Shown piece after piece: positions 52,267-62,035 of a DNA stretch of 64,000 nucleotides. The stretch is taken from the NCBI RefSeq assembly GCF_963378095.1, contig NZ_OY726397.1, positions 1,550,001-1,614,000 on the forward strand, read 5' to 3'. Source of the stretch: Mycolicibacterium sp. MU0053 (GTDB taxonomy: Bacteria > Actinomycetota > Actinomycetes > Mycobacteriales > Mycobacteriaceae). A model generated the notes under the pieces. The model saw only the letters and a list, made by a program, of their open reading frames with translations, was not told where the DNA came from and did no database searches. A program made the translations under genes and the position numbers. Position 1 is the first letter of the stretch, and every line of letters starts with the position of its first letter.

Positions 52267-53729
52267 GTCCCCGTGCCGACCTGCCCTGGCAGACCATCCC
52301 CGAGATGGTTCTCAGCGCCGGCGAGCGCTTCGGCGATGCCGAGGCGCTCGTCGACGGCGCATTGCGGTTGACGTTCAGCGACGTGGTCGATCGGGTGCGT
52401 CGGGCCGCCGGCGCCTTCCACGCGCTGGGCATCGCCAAGGGTGACCGGGTCGCCATCTGGGCGCCGAATTCGGCCGAGTGGATGATCGCGGCGTTCGGGC
52501 TGCTGACCGCCGGCGGGGTGCTGGTCCCGGTCAACACGCGTTTCAAGGCCGACGAGGCCGCCGACGTGATCACCCGCAGCGGTGCCAAGGCCGTCCTGAT
52601 CCAGCCGGGCTTCCTGGGCATGGATTTCGCCGCTCCCGCCGGAGTGCGGGTCATCGACCTCAAATCGGACTTCCTGAGCAGTGCCGCACCTTTCGAGGCG
52701 CCCGGCCCCGATTGGATCTCCGGCGACGACACCGCCGATGTCATCTACACCTCGGGCACCACCGGGCGCCCGAAGGGCGTGATGATGAATCACCGGCAGA
52801 CGCTGCGGCTCTACGCCGAGTGGTGCGATCTGGCCGATCTGCGTCCGGGTGACCGCTACCTGATCGTGAACCCGTTCTTCCACACGTTCGGCTACAAGGC
52901 CGGCGCGATCGCCGCGATGATCCGGGGCGCGGCCGCGTTCCCGGTGCCCGTGTTCGACGTTGACGACGTGGTGAGTCTGGTTCAGCGCGAACGCATCACG
53001 ATGCTGCCCGGACCGCCGACGCTGTACCACTCGCTGTTGGCGGTCCAGGACAAGACCAAGCTGGCGACGCTGCGCGCCGGGGTGACCGGGTCGGCCGACA
53101 TTCCCGTCGAGTTGATCCGGCGGGTGCACGAGGAGTTGCCGTTCGAGACGGTGGCCACCGGCTATGGCCTGACCGAATGCGGCACGGCCACGTTGTCGCG
53201 GCCCGGCGACTCCTTCGAAGACATTGCCACCACTGTCGGCGTGCCGTGCGACGGAATCGAGGTGCGCATCGCCGAAGATGGGGAGGTGTTGGTCCGCGGC
53301 TACAGCGTGATGCAGGGCTACCTCGACGATCCCGAGGCCACCGCCGAGGCGATCGACGCCGACGGTTGGCTGCACACCGGCGACCTCGGCGAATTCACCG
53401 CGGGTGGCCGGCTGCGGATCATCGGCCGCAAGAAGGACATGTTCATCGTCGGCGGGTTCAACGCCTATCCGGCCGAGATCGAGGACTTTCTGCTCGAGCA
53501 TCCCGGTGTTGCGCAGGCGGCCGTGATCGGCGTCCCCGATGAGCGGATGGGGCAGGTCGGCAAGGCGTTCGTCGTCCGCAAGGGCGCGGGGTCCGCGTTG
53601 TCGGAGGCCGATCTGATTTCTTGGAGCAAGCAGCGGATGGCCGGTTACAAGGTGCCGAGGGCGGTGGCGTTCGTCGACGCCCTGCCGCTGAACGCCAGCG
53701 GCAAAGTGATGAAGGACCAACTGCGGTGA
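52251..53729 (+). CDS. AMP-binding acyl-CoA ligase (FadD3-like)
   Basis: Adenylate-forming CoA ligase, 492 residues from ATG 52251; the family-like LPWQTIPEMVLSAGERFGDAEALV needs a start at least this early, although no good Shine-Dalgarno precedes it. Motifs: VIYTSGTTGRPKGVMM, GYGLTECG, DGWLHTGDLGEF, IGRKKDMFIVGGFNAYPAEIE, catalytic Lys in LNASGKVMKDQLR. General resemblance to FadD3, which activates the steroid C/D-ring propionate, but that substrate is only a guess. GTGA overlap with the next gene. Confidence 0.85.
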   Translation: MNPHSRPRADLPWQTIPEMVLSAGERFGDAEALVDGALRLTFSDVVDRVRRAAGAFHALGIAKGDRVAIWAPNSAEWMIAAFGLLTAGGVLVPVNTRFKADEAADVITRSGAKAVLIQPGFLGMDFAAPAGVRVIDLKSDFLSSAAPFEAPGPDWISGDDTADVIYTSGTTGRPKGVMMNHRQTLRLYAEWCDLADLRPGDRYLIVNPFFHTFGYKAGAIAAMIRGAAAFPVPVFDVDDVVSLVQRERITMLPGPPTLYHSLLAVQDKTKLATLRAGVTGSADIPVELIRRVHEELPFETVATGYGLTECGTATLSRPGDSFEDIATTVGVPCDGIEVRIAEDGEVLVRGYSVMQGYLDDPEATAEAIDADGWLHTGDLGEFTAGGRLRIIGRKKDMFIVGGFNAYPAEIEDFLLEHPGVAQAAVIGVPDERMGQVGKAFVVRKGAGSALSEADLISWSKQRMAGYKVPRAVAFVDALPLNASGKVMKDQLR

Positions 53730-54361
53730 ATCTCGCCGAGGTGTATCGGCATTCGATGGTGATCGCCTCGGACTACCGGATCCCCGACCCCTCGCAAGTG
53801 GCCGGCCTGCTGGAGCGGCGTCGGGACGCCCTGGCGCAGATGGGTGCTCACCACGTCCTGGTGTATCGGTCGCTGCGGGAGCCCGGCCGGGTGCTGGTGA
53901 TGATCGGGGTGCGCAGCCGCGAACCGGTGGTCGACCTGTTGCGCTCGCGGGTGTTCTTCGACTGGTTCGACGCGGTCGGGGTCGACGACATCCCGGCCGT
54001 GTTCGCCGGGGAGATCATCGACCGCTACGAACTCACCGAGGCCACCCTGGACGACCCGCCCGGCGTGCTGGTGTCCGCCATCGTCGCGGTCGACGACGCC
54101 GCCTGGCTGGTCAGCGAATTACACTCGGCCAAGCCGACTTTCAAGGCCGCCGGGGTCCGCAAGGTGTGGGTGTTCCAGGCGTTCGACGACTCCCGCGAGG
54201 TGATGGTGCTGCAGGAGATCGACACCGAGGTCAACGCCCGACGCTGGATTCGCCGACACGACGCGTCGGCCGACTGGATGTCAGACACCGGAACCGGCGT
54301 GTACCCGCCGTTGTTCATCGGCGAGTTTCTCCGCATGATCCGCATCGACGAGCCCAGCTGA
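53726..54361 (+). CDS. Conserved protein with two dimeric-barrel-like repeats, function unknown
   Basis: A 211-residue protein, GTG 53726 overlapping the ligase stop. Two halves look alike: HHVLVYRSLREPGRVLVMIG...FFDWFDAVG...FAGEIIDRYEL and RKVWVFQAFDDSREVMVLQEID...DWMSDTG...FIGEFLRMIRI, consistent with a duplicated alpha/beta (ABM-like) barrel unit. Such folds are found in monooxygenases, isomerases and decarboxylating cyclases. Tight coupling to the ligase suggests it acts on the same substrate or its CoA ester. Confidence 0.7.
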   Translation: MNLAEVYRHSMVIASDYRIPDPSQVAGLLERRRDALAQMGAHHVLVYRSLREPGRVLVMIGVRSREPVVDLLRSRVFFDWFDAVGVDDIPAVFAGEIIDRYELTEATLDDPPGVLVSAIVAVDDAAWLVSELHSAKPTFKAAGVRKVWVFQAFDDSREVMVLQEIDTEVNARRWIRRHDASADWMSDTGTGVYPPLFIGEFLRMIRIDEPS

Positions 54362-54377
54362 TGGGTCTCGGAACCTC

Positions 54378-54551
54378 ATGTATGTCTGCCTGTGCCTTGG
54401 CATAACCAGTAGCACCGTCGCCGAGGTGGTCGCGGCCGGAGCGCGCACCGCCAATGCGGTGGCCGAGGCCTGCGGCGCCGGTTCGGAATGCGCGCGCTGC
54501 CGGCGCTCGGTCCGCGCGGTCATCGACGCGGCGGCCGAACCGGCGGAGTAG
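54378..54551 (+). CDS. Bacterioferritin-associated-ferredoxin-like [2Fe-2S] protein
   Basis: A 57-residue protein from ATG 54378, 16 bp after the previous gene. Cys4, Cys6, Cys38 and Cys41 reproduce exactly the C-x-C...C-x2-C ligand spacing of E. coli Bfd, with the helical TVAEVVAAGARTANAVAEACGAG between. No bacterioferritin gene is adjacent, so it may instead supply electrons to P450s or report iron status. It ends seven bases before the convergent Mas gene. Confidence 0.8.
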   Translation: MYVCLCLGITSSTVAEVVAAGARTANAVAEACGAGSECARCRRSVRAVIDAAAEPAE

Positions 54552-54557
54552 CCGGCG

Positions 54558-55259
54558 TCAGACCGGATCGAAGGCCGAGATCAGCCAGTCGCCGTCGACC
54601 TTGGTCATGGTCACCAGCACACTGCTGGCGGCCATCGACGGATCCGGCCGGTCGGCGCTGACCGTGGTCTGATTGACGAACAGCAGAACCTTGGCGCTGT
54701 CCGGGTTCATCTCCGAGACCGCGGCGCGCACCACCTCGGCGTTGGTCGTGACCTTCTTCTCCTCGACCGCCTTACGCACCACATCGTCGGTGAAGGTCGT
54801 GTAGTACGACAGGAAGTCGCCGGTCATGTGCGACTTCGCGGTGGCCAGGTCCCCGTCGAGGTCGTCCGGCGAGTACGTCAGCGCGGCCAGGGTGCCGGTC
54901 TTGGCGGCCTCGAGCACCTCGGCCTGGGCCGTGGCTCCGGTGAGCTGATCGGGCCGGTACTGGGTGAAGTACAGCCACGCGGTGGCCGCCGCCGATGCCA
55001 CCAGCAGGACCGCCAGCGTCGCGACGATCAGCACCGTTGCGTTGCGCCGCGGCGAGGTGGCCGATGGTTCCGCCGGGGTGGCGTCCTCGGTGGCCTCGGT
55101 GTCCCCGGCATCCTCGGTGACCGCGGCGTCCTCGCCGGTAGGTGCCGGGGTGGTGCCGTCCGCGGTCTCCGACTGCTCCACCCTGTCGCCCTCGGCACCC
55201 TCGGCGACCTCGGTGTCTTCGGTGTGCTCGGTGGTCGGCGATTTCTCGTCAGCGCTCAC
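54558..55259 (-). CDS. Mce-associated membrane protein (Mas)
   Basis: Single-pass membrane protein, 233 residues, GTG 55259 overlapping the preceding Mas stop (GTGA). Very acidic, Thr/Glu-rich cytoplasmic N-terminus (about residues 1-70), membrane helix (about 74-98), then an extracytoplasmic Mas domain (TYSPDDLDGDLATAKSHMTGDFLSYY, terminal WLISAFDPV). The second of a Mas pair that normally sits right after mceF; here it is 46 kb away. Confidence 0.85.
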   Translation of the reverse strand: MSADEKSPTTEHTEDTEVAEGAEGDRVEQSETADGTTPAPTGEDAAVTEDAGDTEATEDATPAEPSATSPRRNATVLIVATLAVLLVASAAATAWLYFTQYRPDQLTGATAQAEVLEAAKTGTLAALTYSPDDLDGDLATAKSHMTGDFLSYYTTFTDDVVRKAVEEKKVTTNAEVVRAAVSEMNPDSAKVLLFVNQTTVSADRPDPSMAASSVLVTMTKVDGDWLISAFDPV

Positions 55260-55981
55260 GGTACGAACTCAACTTTCGACATCTTGACCTGGCCGTTGTC
55301 GCGTTCGACATCGATACTGAGTCGCCAGGCGCGTGGTTGCTGTTGTGCTCCAGCGGAATTGGTGACCTGCGAGGTTGCGGCCACCAATACCGTGGCGGAG
55401 TCGTCGGACTTCTTCTCGACCGCGGTGGCCCGCACGTCGGCCGCGGTGACGACCTGCGATTCGTTCATCACCGTGATGAAGTCGTCCTTGCTGGCCTCGA
55501 AGTCGGCGCGGAACTCGCCGGTGGTGCTGTCGATCAACCGCTGCAGGTCGGCCTCGCCCTGGTTGAAGTCGAGCGACATCAGGTTGATCACGCCCTGTCG
55601 CGCGGCGGCCGCGTACTCGGCGTCGGCCGAACGCTGCGCGGTCTCGTGTTGGCTCGACCACAGCATGTAACCGCAGGTCGACAGCAGTCCGACGATCGCG
55701 ACAATGGCGGCGGCGACGGCCAAGACGGGCCAGGCCGGAATCCAGCTCCCACGCTTGCCCGCGGGGGCGGTTTCGGCGGCGTCGAAGTCCTCGGCCGTCT
55801 CGGTGTCGGTTCCGTCGGTCTCGGGTACCGGCTCGGGCTCGGCGGTGCGGTCAGCGCGCAACTCGGCGGCCCGGGCGCGCGCGGTGGCGGCTTCAGCCTC
55901 CGCGGCTTCGGCTTCGGCCTCGGCCTGCTCGGCGAGCGACAGCGCCGCTTCCCGATCGTCGTTGGTCGAACTGGATGCCAT
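55256..55981 (-). CDS. Mce-associated membrane protein (Mas), paralogue of 9381-10106
   Basis: A 241-residue membrane protein from ATG 55981 (AGGAGAG upstream; frame beyond is not coding-like). Ala/Glu-rich coiled coil (about residues 10-45), membrane helix (about 84-108), and an outer domain with AEYAAAARQGVINLMSLDF and VKMSKVEFV. Same length and same conserved blocks as the Mas protein at 9381, but in a different genetic setting: operon with a second Mas protein. Confidence 0.87.
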   Translation of the reverse strand: MASSSTNDDREAALSLAEQAEAEAEAAEAEAATARARAAELRADRTAEPEPVPETDGTDTETAEDFDAAETAPAGKRGSWIPAWPVLAVAAAIVAIVGLLSTCGYMLWSSQHETAQRSADAEYAAAARQGVINLMSLDFNQGEADLQRLIDSTTGEFRADFEASKDDFITVMNESQVVTAADVRATAVEKKSDDSATVLVAATSQVTNSAGAQQQPRAWRLSIDVERDNGQVKMSKVEFVP

Positions 55982-56251
55982 CACTCTCCTGATATCGACG
56001 ACGGCCACGCCTGGCTCTGCGGTGTCTTCCCGCGCCGCCCAAGTTGAGAATGACGTTACTCCGCAAATCTGAGACCCCAGCCTATCGCACCCACGATGAG
56101 GCTTGAAAAGCGCGGGTAGCTGCGGAAACGGCATTTCCATTTTTGGATAGCGCCGCGGGTGCCTCCGGGTGGATGCCGGTGACGCTCCGGTGCGGAGACC
56201 GGCCCATGAGCAGGCAACGCACGATGACGATGACGGCCCTCGACGCAAAAG
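55982..56251. other. 270-bp intergenic region upstream of the Mas pair
   Basis: No gene seen. It holds a GAGAAT half-site at 56046-56051 (part of TTGAGAATGACGTTACTC) and an imperfect inverted repeat GGCATTTCC-n7-GGATAGCGCC at 56130-56154 whose GGCATT and TAGC flanks recall the 11744/50866 sites. Confidence 0.4.
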
Positions 56252-56872
56252 TCAAGGTGTGTGGCGGCCGTCGTCGCCGGCCACGCTCTGGGAGAACAAG
56301 CCGATCAGCCCGAGCGGCAGCGAGGTGTCCTCCGGCGCGCGTCCCGCCGCGTTGGGCAGCGCGCCGTCGCGGGCGAGCACCACCAGGCCGTGCGCCAACG
56401 CCCAGCTGAGCAGCGCCAGATCGGGGGTCCCGGACGGTTCCAGTTCGCTGGGTGCCAGTTCGGTGACCGCGGCGCTGAGCACGCTAAGGGAGCGTTGCCG
56501 GGACCGGGTCAGGGTGGGATCGTCGGGGTGTAGCTCGGCGGGCCGGAACATCAGGTCGAACAGTGCGGGGTGCCGCAGGCCGAACTGCACGTAGGCACGG
56601 CCCAGGGCGGCCAACCGCACGGCCGCCGGCGCGGCGTCGTCGTCCAGGTCGCCCAGCGCCGCGGTGAGTGCGGCGGTCAGCGCGTCGAAGCCCTCGGCGG
56701 CGACTGCGGTCAGCAGTCCGCCACGGTCGCCGAAGTGGTGCTTCGGTGCCGCATGCGAGACCCCGGCCCGGCGCGCCACCGCCCGCAGGCTGATGCCGGC
56801 GTGGCCGTGTTCGGTGAGTTCGTCGCGTGCGGCGGCCAGCAGCGCCTCCCGGACCGGCGGTGACGATGTCAT
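56252..56872 (-). CDS. TetR family regulator
   Basis: A 206-residue regulator from ATG 56872. HTH at about residues 8-52 (EALLAAARDELTEHGHAGISLRAVARRAGVSHAAPKHHFGDRGGLL), then a WHG-type C-terminal domain (YVQFGLRHPALFDLMFRP). Divergent from the DUF1707 gene; two identical palindromes lie in the shared promoter region, so it is very likely autoregulated and represses its neighbour. Confidence 0.88.
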   Translation of the reverse strand: MTSSPPVREALLAAARDELTEHGHAGISLRAVARRAGVSHAAPKHHFGDRGGLLTAVAAEGFDALTAALTAALGDLDDDAAPAAVRLAALGRAYVQFGLRHPALFDLMFRPAELHPDDPTLTRSRQRSLSVLSAAVTELAPSELEPSGTPDLALLSWALAHGLVVLARDGALPNAAGRAPEDTSLPLGLIGLFSQSVAGDDGRHTP

Positions 56873-56896
56873 GGGCAGAATTGTCGACCGACTTCC

Positions 56897-56909
56897 TTGA
56901 CAGTGTCAA
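56897..56909. promoter_or_regulatory. TetR operator copy 1: TTGACAGTGTCAA
   Basis: Perfect 13-bp palindrome, 24 bp before the TetR start. It contains TTGACA in both directions, so repressor binding would cover a -35 element. Identical to the copy at 56938. Confidence 0.8.
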
Positions 56910-56937
56910 CCCCGGGTGGGACGCTGGGATTATCGGA

Positions 56938-56950
56938 TTGACAGTGTCAA
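56938..56950. promoter_or_regulatory. TetR operator copy 2: TTGACAGTGTCAA
   Basis: Second perfect copy, 41 bp (about four helical turns) from the first and 13 bp before the DUF1707 gene start, overlapping its leader or promoter. Confidence 0.8.
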
Positions 56951-56963
56951 GATCGGAGGAGTC

Positions 56964-57386
56964 ATGACCTACCCCGCCCTCGATCGCCGCGTCCGCGTGG
57001 GTGATCGCGAACGCGAACGCAGCATCGAACACCTGGGTCTGGCGATGTCGCAGGGCTACCTGACGCTGCTCGAATACGACCAGCGGGTGGCCCGGGCCGT
57101 CGCCGCGGAGACCGCCGACGAACTACACGAATTGGTGGCCGATCTGCCGGTCGGCCGGATAGCCCGCGCCGACCCGCGGACCCGCGACCGTCGCCGCGCC
57201 GCCGCCCGACGGGGCGTGAGCTGGCATCTCGCGGCCTATGCGGCGATGCTGACCATCTGCCTGACCGTCTGGCTCGCGGTCGGGTTGACCGCCGGGGCGT
57301 GGTACTTCTGGCCCGTCTGGCCGATGCTCGGCGGCGCCATCGGCGTGGTCTCGCACGCCCTGCCGGTCCGGCTGTGCGTGCGCTGA
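56964..57386 (+). CDS. DUF1707 and two-helix membrane protein
   Basis: A 140-residue protein from ATG 56964 with GGAGGA directly upstream. The N-terminal DUF1707 domain reads RVRVGDRERERSIEHLGLAMSQGYLTLLEYDQRVARAVAAETADELHELVADLP in pattern; then a basic linker and two membrane helices (about residues 85-130). Function unknown; DUF1707 proteins are often under TetR or cell-envelope control. Probably repressed by the divergent TetR. Confidence 0.8.
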   Translation: MTYPALDRRVRVGDRERERSIEHLGLAMSQGYLTLLEYDQRVARAVAAETADELHELVADLPVGRIARADPRTRDRRRAAARRGVSWHLAAYAAMLTICLTVWLAVGLTAGAWYFWPVWPMLGGAIGVVSHALPVRLCVR

Positions 57387-57387
57387 C

Positions 57388-58770
57388 CTACGTGGTGTAG
57401 CCGTCGGCGACGGTCAGGGCGGCGTCGAGGATGCGTAGCCCCTCGGCGACCTCGTCGTCGCTGACGTTGCACGGCGGCACGGCGTGGATGCGGTTGTAGT
57501 TCGAGAACGGCAACAGTCCGCCGGATTTGCAGGCCGCCAGCGTGGCCGCCATTGCCGGGCTGGACCCGCCGTACGGAGCCAGCGGCTCCCGGGTCTGCTG
57601 GTTGGTCACCAGTTCGATGGCCCAGAACACCCCGAGGCCGCGCACGTCACCGACCGCGGGGTGCTTGGCCGCCAGCTCACGCAGGCCGGGCCCGAGCACC
57701 TGCTCGCCGATGCGGGCGGCGTTGGCCACCATGCCCTCATCGGTCATCGCGTTGATGGTGGCCACAGCCGAGGCGCAGGCCAGGGGGTGGCCGGAGTAGG
57801 TCAGGCCGCCCGGGTAGACGCGCTCGGCGAAGGTGGCCGCGATGGTGTCGTTGATCGCCACGCCGCCCAGCGGCACGTATCCGGAGTTCACGCCCTTGGC
57901 GAAGGTCAAGAGGTCGGGCACCACCTCGAAGTTGTCGATCGCGAACCACTTACCGGTGCGGCCGAATCCGGCCATCACCTCGTCGGCGATGAACACGATG
58001 CCGTAGCGGTCACAGATCTCGCGCACCCCGGCCAGATAGCCCGGCGGGGGCACCATGATGCCGGCGGTGCCGGGCACCGATTCGAGGATGATCGCGGCGA
58101 AGGTGTCGGGGCCCTCCATTCCGATGAGCCGCTCGAGGTACTCCAGCGCCCGCTGAGATTCCTGCTCCTCGGTTTCGGCGTGGAACGACGAGCGGTACAG
58201 GAACGGTCCGTTGAAGTGCACGACGCCGCTGTTGCCGTAGTCGTTGGGCCAGCGCCGGGTGTCGCCGGTGAGGTTGACCGCGGTGTCGGTCCCGCCGTGA
58301 TAGGAGCGGTACCGGGCCAGCACCTTGTAGCGGCCGGTGTGCAACCGCGCCATCCGCACCGCGTGTTCGACGGCGTCGGCGCCGGCGTTGGTGAAGAACA
58401 CCTTGTTGAGGTCGCCGGGGGTGCGTTCGGCGATCAACCGGGCGGCCTCCGAGCGGGCGGCGTTGACGTGCGAGGGCGCCACCGTGCACAGCTTGGCTGC
58501 CTGCTCGGCGATGGCGGCGATGACCTTGGGGTGCTGATGGCCGATGTTGGTGTTGACCATCTGCGAGCTGAAGTCCAGCAGCTTGTTGCCCTCGCCGTCC
58601 CAGACGTAGGACCCTTGAGCGGCCAGCACCGTCATCGGCGCCAACTTGGCCTGGGCCGACCACGAGTGGAATACGTGGTGGCGGTCCAACTCGTAGGCCC
58701 GCTTGCCCTCGGCGATCGCCGATTCCAGGTCCTGGCCGGACGGCAGCACCTGGGGAGTGGTCGTGGTCAT
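57388..58770 (-). CDS. Class III aminotransferase (beta-alanine/taurine:pyruvate type)
   Basis: PLP enzyme of 460 residues from ATG 58770 (AGGAG five bases upstream). Features: RSYHGGTDTAVNLTGD, FIADEVMAGFGRTGKW with the PLP-ring Asp, and the Schiff-base Lys292 in TFAKGVNSGY. Transfers an amino group from an omega-amino acid to a keto acid, giving a semialdehyde. The next gene encodes a methylmalonate-semialdehyde dehydrogenase, so beta-alanine or 3-aminoisobutyrate is the probable substrate, under the PucR regulator. Confidence 0.85.
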   Translation of the reverse strand: MTTTTPQVLPSGQDLESAIAEGKRAYELDRHHVFHSWSAQAKLAPMTVLAAQGSYVWDGEGNKLLDFSSQMVNTNIGHQHPKVIAAIAEQAAKLCTVAPSHVNAARSEAARLIAERTPGDLNKVFFTNAGADAVEHAVRMARLHTGRYKVLARYRSYHGGTDTAVNLTGDTRRWPNDYGNSGVVHFNGPFLYRSSFHAETEEQESQRALEYLERLIGMEGPDTFAAIILESVPGTAGIMVPPPGYLAGVREICDRYGIVFIADEVMAGFGRTGKWFAIDNFEVVPDLLTFAKGVNSGYVPLGGVAINDTIAATFAERVYPGGLTYSGHPLACASAVATINAMTDEGMVANAARIGEQVLGPGLRELAAKHPAVGDVRGLGVFWAIELVTNQQTREPLAPYGGSSPAMAATLAACKSGGLLPFSNYNRIHAVPPCNVSDDEVAEGLRILDAALTVADGYTT

Positions 58771-58806
58771 GAGTACTCCTAGTAACGAGGGATCACCGAG
58801 ACTGTA

Positions 58807-58849
58807 GTTGTCGAGCGCGCCGCGCGCGATCGTGCCTGACCGCGACAAC
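58807..58849 (-). terminator. Inverted repeat between dehydrogenase and aminotransferase genes
   Basis: GTTGTCG (58807-58813) and CGACAAC (58843-58849) enclose a GCGCGC-rich loop in the 90-bp gap after the dehydrogenase stop (minus strand). May attenuate read-through into the aminotransferase. Confidence 0.4.
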
Positions 58850-58860
58850 CTCGGCGCGGA

Positions 58861-60360
<1,500 letters not shown>

Positions 60361-60441
60361 GGGCTCGAGTCTGGGTGTGCAACGCTGCCGCAAGGCCCGA
60401 CGTGTCGTAACGAATCTGCCATCATGGCTTACGGTATGTAA

Positions 60442-62031
60442 ATGCTGCCGACGGTGGGTGAGGTGCTCGCACTGCCGGTTCTGCAGGCCGGTCGGCCCGA
60501 GATCGTCAGCGAGGGACCGCTGGACCGCGCGGTGCGCTGGGTCCATGTCAGCGAGCTGGCCGACCTGTCCAATCTGCTCGAGGGCGGCGAGTTGGTGCTC
60601 ACCACCGGGCTCGCGTTGACCGACGTAGAGCGCCGCGACGACTATCTGCCCGGGCTCGCTGCCGCCGGCGCGGTCGGAGTGGTGCTCGAACTGGGCGTCC
60701 ATGTCGGCGCGGTGCCGGACTCGGTGCTGAGCTCAGCGGTCGGACTCGGGCTGCCGGTGGTGGTACTGCACCGCGGGGTTCGATTCGTCGAGATCACCGA
60801 GCAGGTGCACCGGCGCATCGTCACCGAGCAGTACGCCGAGGTCGACCACGCCCGTCGCGTCCATCAGACGTTCACCGACCTGAGCATGCATCGACCCGCT
60901 CTCGAGGAGATCGTCGCGGTGACCGCCGATCTGCTGCAGGCCCCCGTCGTGCTCGAAGATCTCACCCGCCAGGTGATCGCGTTCGCCGGCGACGTTCCGG
61001 CGGCCACGCTGCTGGCGGACTGGGAGCGCCGCTCACGATTGGCCGGCCGCTCTGCGCGGGGTTGGCTGCATCGGCCGGTGGGGCCATACCGCCAGGAGTG
61101 GGGCCGGCTCATCGCGCCGACGAGCGAGGCCACCAGCGGTGCGGTGATGATTCTCGAACGCGCCGCACAGGCATTGGCCCTGCGGCGGATGATCGAGCGG
61201 GACCGGGTGTCGCTGGAACTGCGGGCCCACAGCGGCCTGGTGGACGAGTTGCGGCGCGGCCGGATCCGCGACGAGGCCGAGGCCACCTCCCGCGCCCATG
61301 CGCTGGGCTTGCGACCGGCGCTGACCTACCTCCCGATGACAGTCCGGCTGGCCGAGACCGGGGCGCCGGATCAGGTGGTGGTGCAGCAGCGCCGGGCCCG
61401 CGCCGTCGACGCCGTGGTGCATGCGGTGCGCGCCGGCGGTCATTCCGTGCTGGCTGCCGGGCGCGACGACGGGCAGCTCGATCTGCTGCTCGCAGTGCGC
61501 CGCGGCGCGGCCGACGATGCGGTCGAGGAGTTGTGCGCGCAGATGCGCCGCGCCGTCCTGCGTCTCGACGGTGTCACCGGGTGCAGCATCGGGGTCGGTC
61601 CGGAGTCCGGTCGTCTGGTGGAGGCCGCCGGGGGACTCGCCGAGGCGGCGCATGTCGCCGAGGTCGCCGCGGCCATGCCGAACTCCACGCGGTCGTTTCA
61701 TCGCGCCGCGGATGTCCGGCTGCGCGGGCTGGTCGCGTTGATTCGATCCGACCCCCGCGTGCAGGCCTTCGCCGAAACCGAGTTGCGCGCCGTGCTGAGC
61801 GACCGCGCCGAACACGGCTCCGCGATGTTCGATCTGCTGCGCGCATTCGTCGAGGTCGGCGGCAACAAGACCGAACTGGCCCGGCGGCTACACCTGTCCA
61901 GGCCCACGCTGTACGCGCGGTTGGCGACGCTGCAGAGCCTGCTCGGTGTCGATCTGGACGACGTGGAATCGCGGACCTCGCTGCACGTCGCAATGCTTGT
62001 CATGCTCAGCGGCGACACCATGATGAGATAG
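60442..62031 (+). CDS. PucR family transcriptional regulator
   Basis: A 529-residue regulator from ATG 60442. N-terminal PucR domain (TVGEVLALPVLQAGRPEIVSEGPLDRAVRWVHVSELADL; LEGGELVLTTGLAL), a GGDEF-like middle, and a C-terminal HTH of the CdaR/PucR type (VEVGGNKTELARRLHLSRPTLYARLATLQSLLG). Divergent, 81 bp from the dehydrogenase gene, so it likely controls the omega-amino acid unit. No clean palindrome was seen in the gap. Confidence 0.88.
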   Translation: MLPTVGEVLALPVLQAGRPEIVSEGPLDRAVRWVHVSELADLSNLLEGGELVLTTGLALTDVERRDDYLPGLAAAGAVGVVLELGVHVGAVPDSVLSSAVGLGLPVVVLHRGVRFVEITEQVHRRIVTEQYAEVDHARRVHQTFTDLSMHRPALEEIVAVTADLLQAPVVLEDLTRQVIAFAGDVPAATLLADWERRSRLAGRSARGWLHRPVGPYRQEWGRLIAPTSEATSGAVMILERAAQALALRRMIERDRVSLELRAHSGLVDELRRGRIRDEAEATSRAHALGLRPALTYLPMTVRLAETGAPDQVVVQQRRARAVDAVVHAVRAGGHSVLAAGRDDGQLDLLLAVRRGAADDAVEELCAQMRRAVLRLDGVTGCSIGVGPESGRLVEAAGGLAEAAHVAEVAAAMPNSTRSFHRAADVRLRGLVALIRSDPRVQAFAETELRAVLSDRAEHGSAMFDLLRAFVEVGGNKTELARRLHLSRPTLYARLATLQSLLGVDLDDVESRTSLHVAMLVMLSGDTMMR

Positions 62032-62035
62032 CGGC

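Noticed and set aside
50984..52744. 586-codon open frame antisense to the amidohydrolase and ligase
   Set aside because: It spans two well-supported genes on the other strand and the hairpin between them, and its translation shows no family character.
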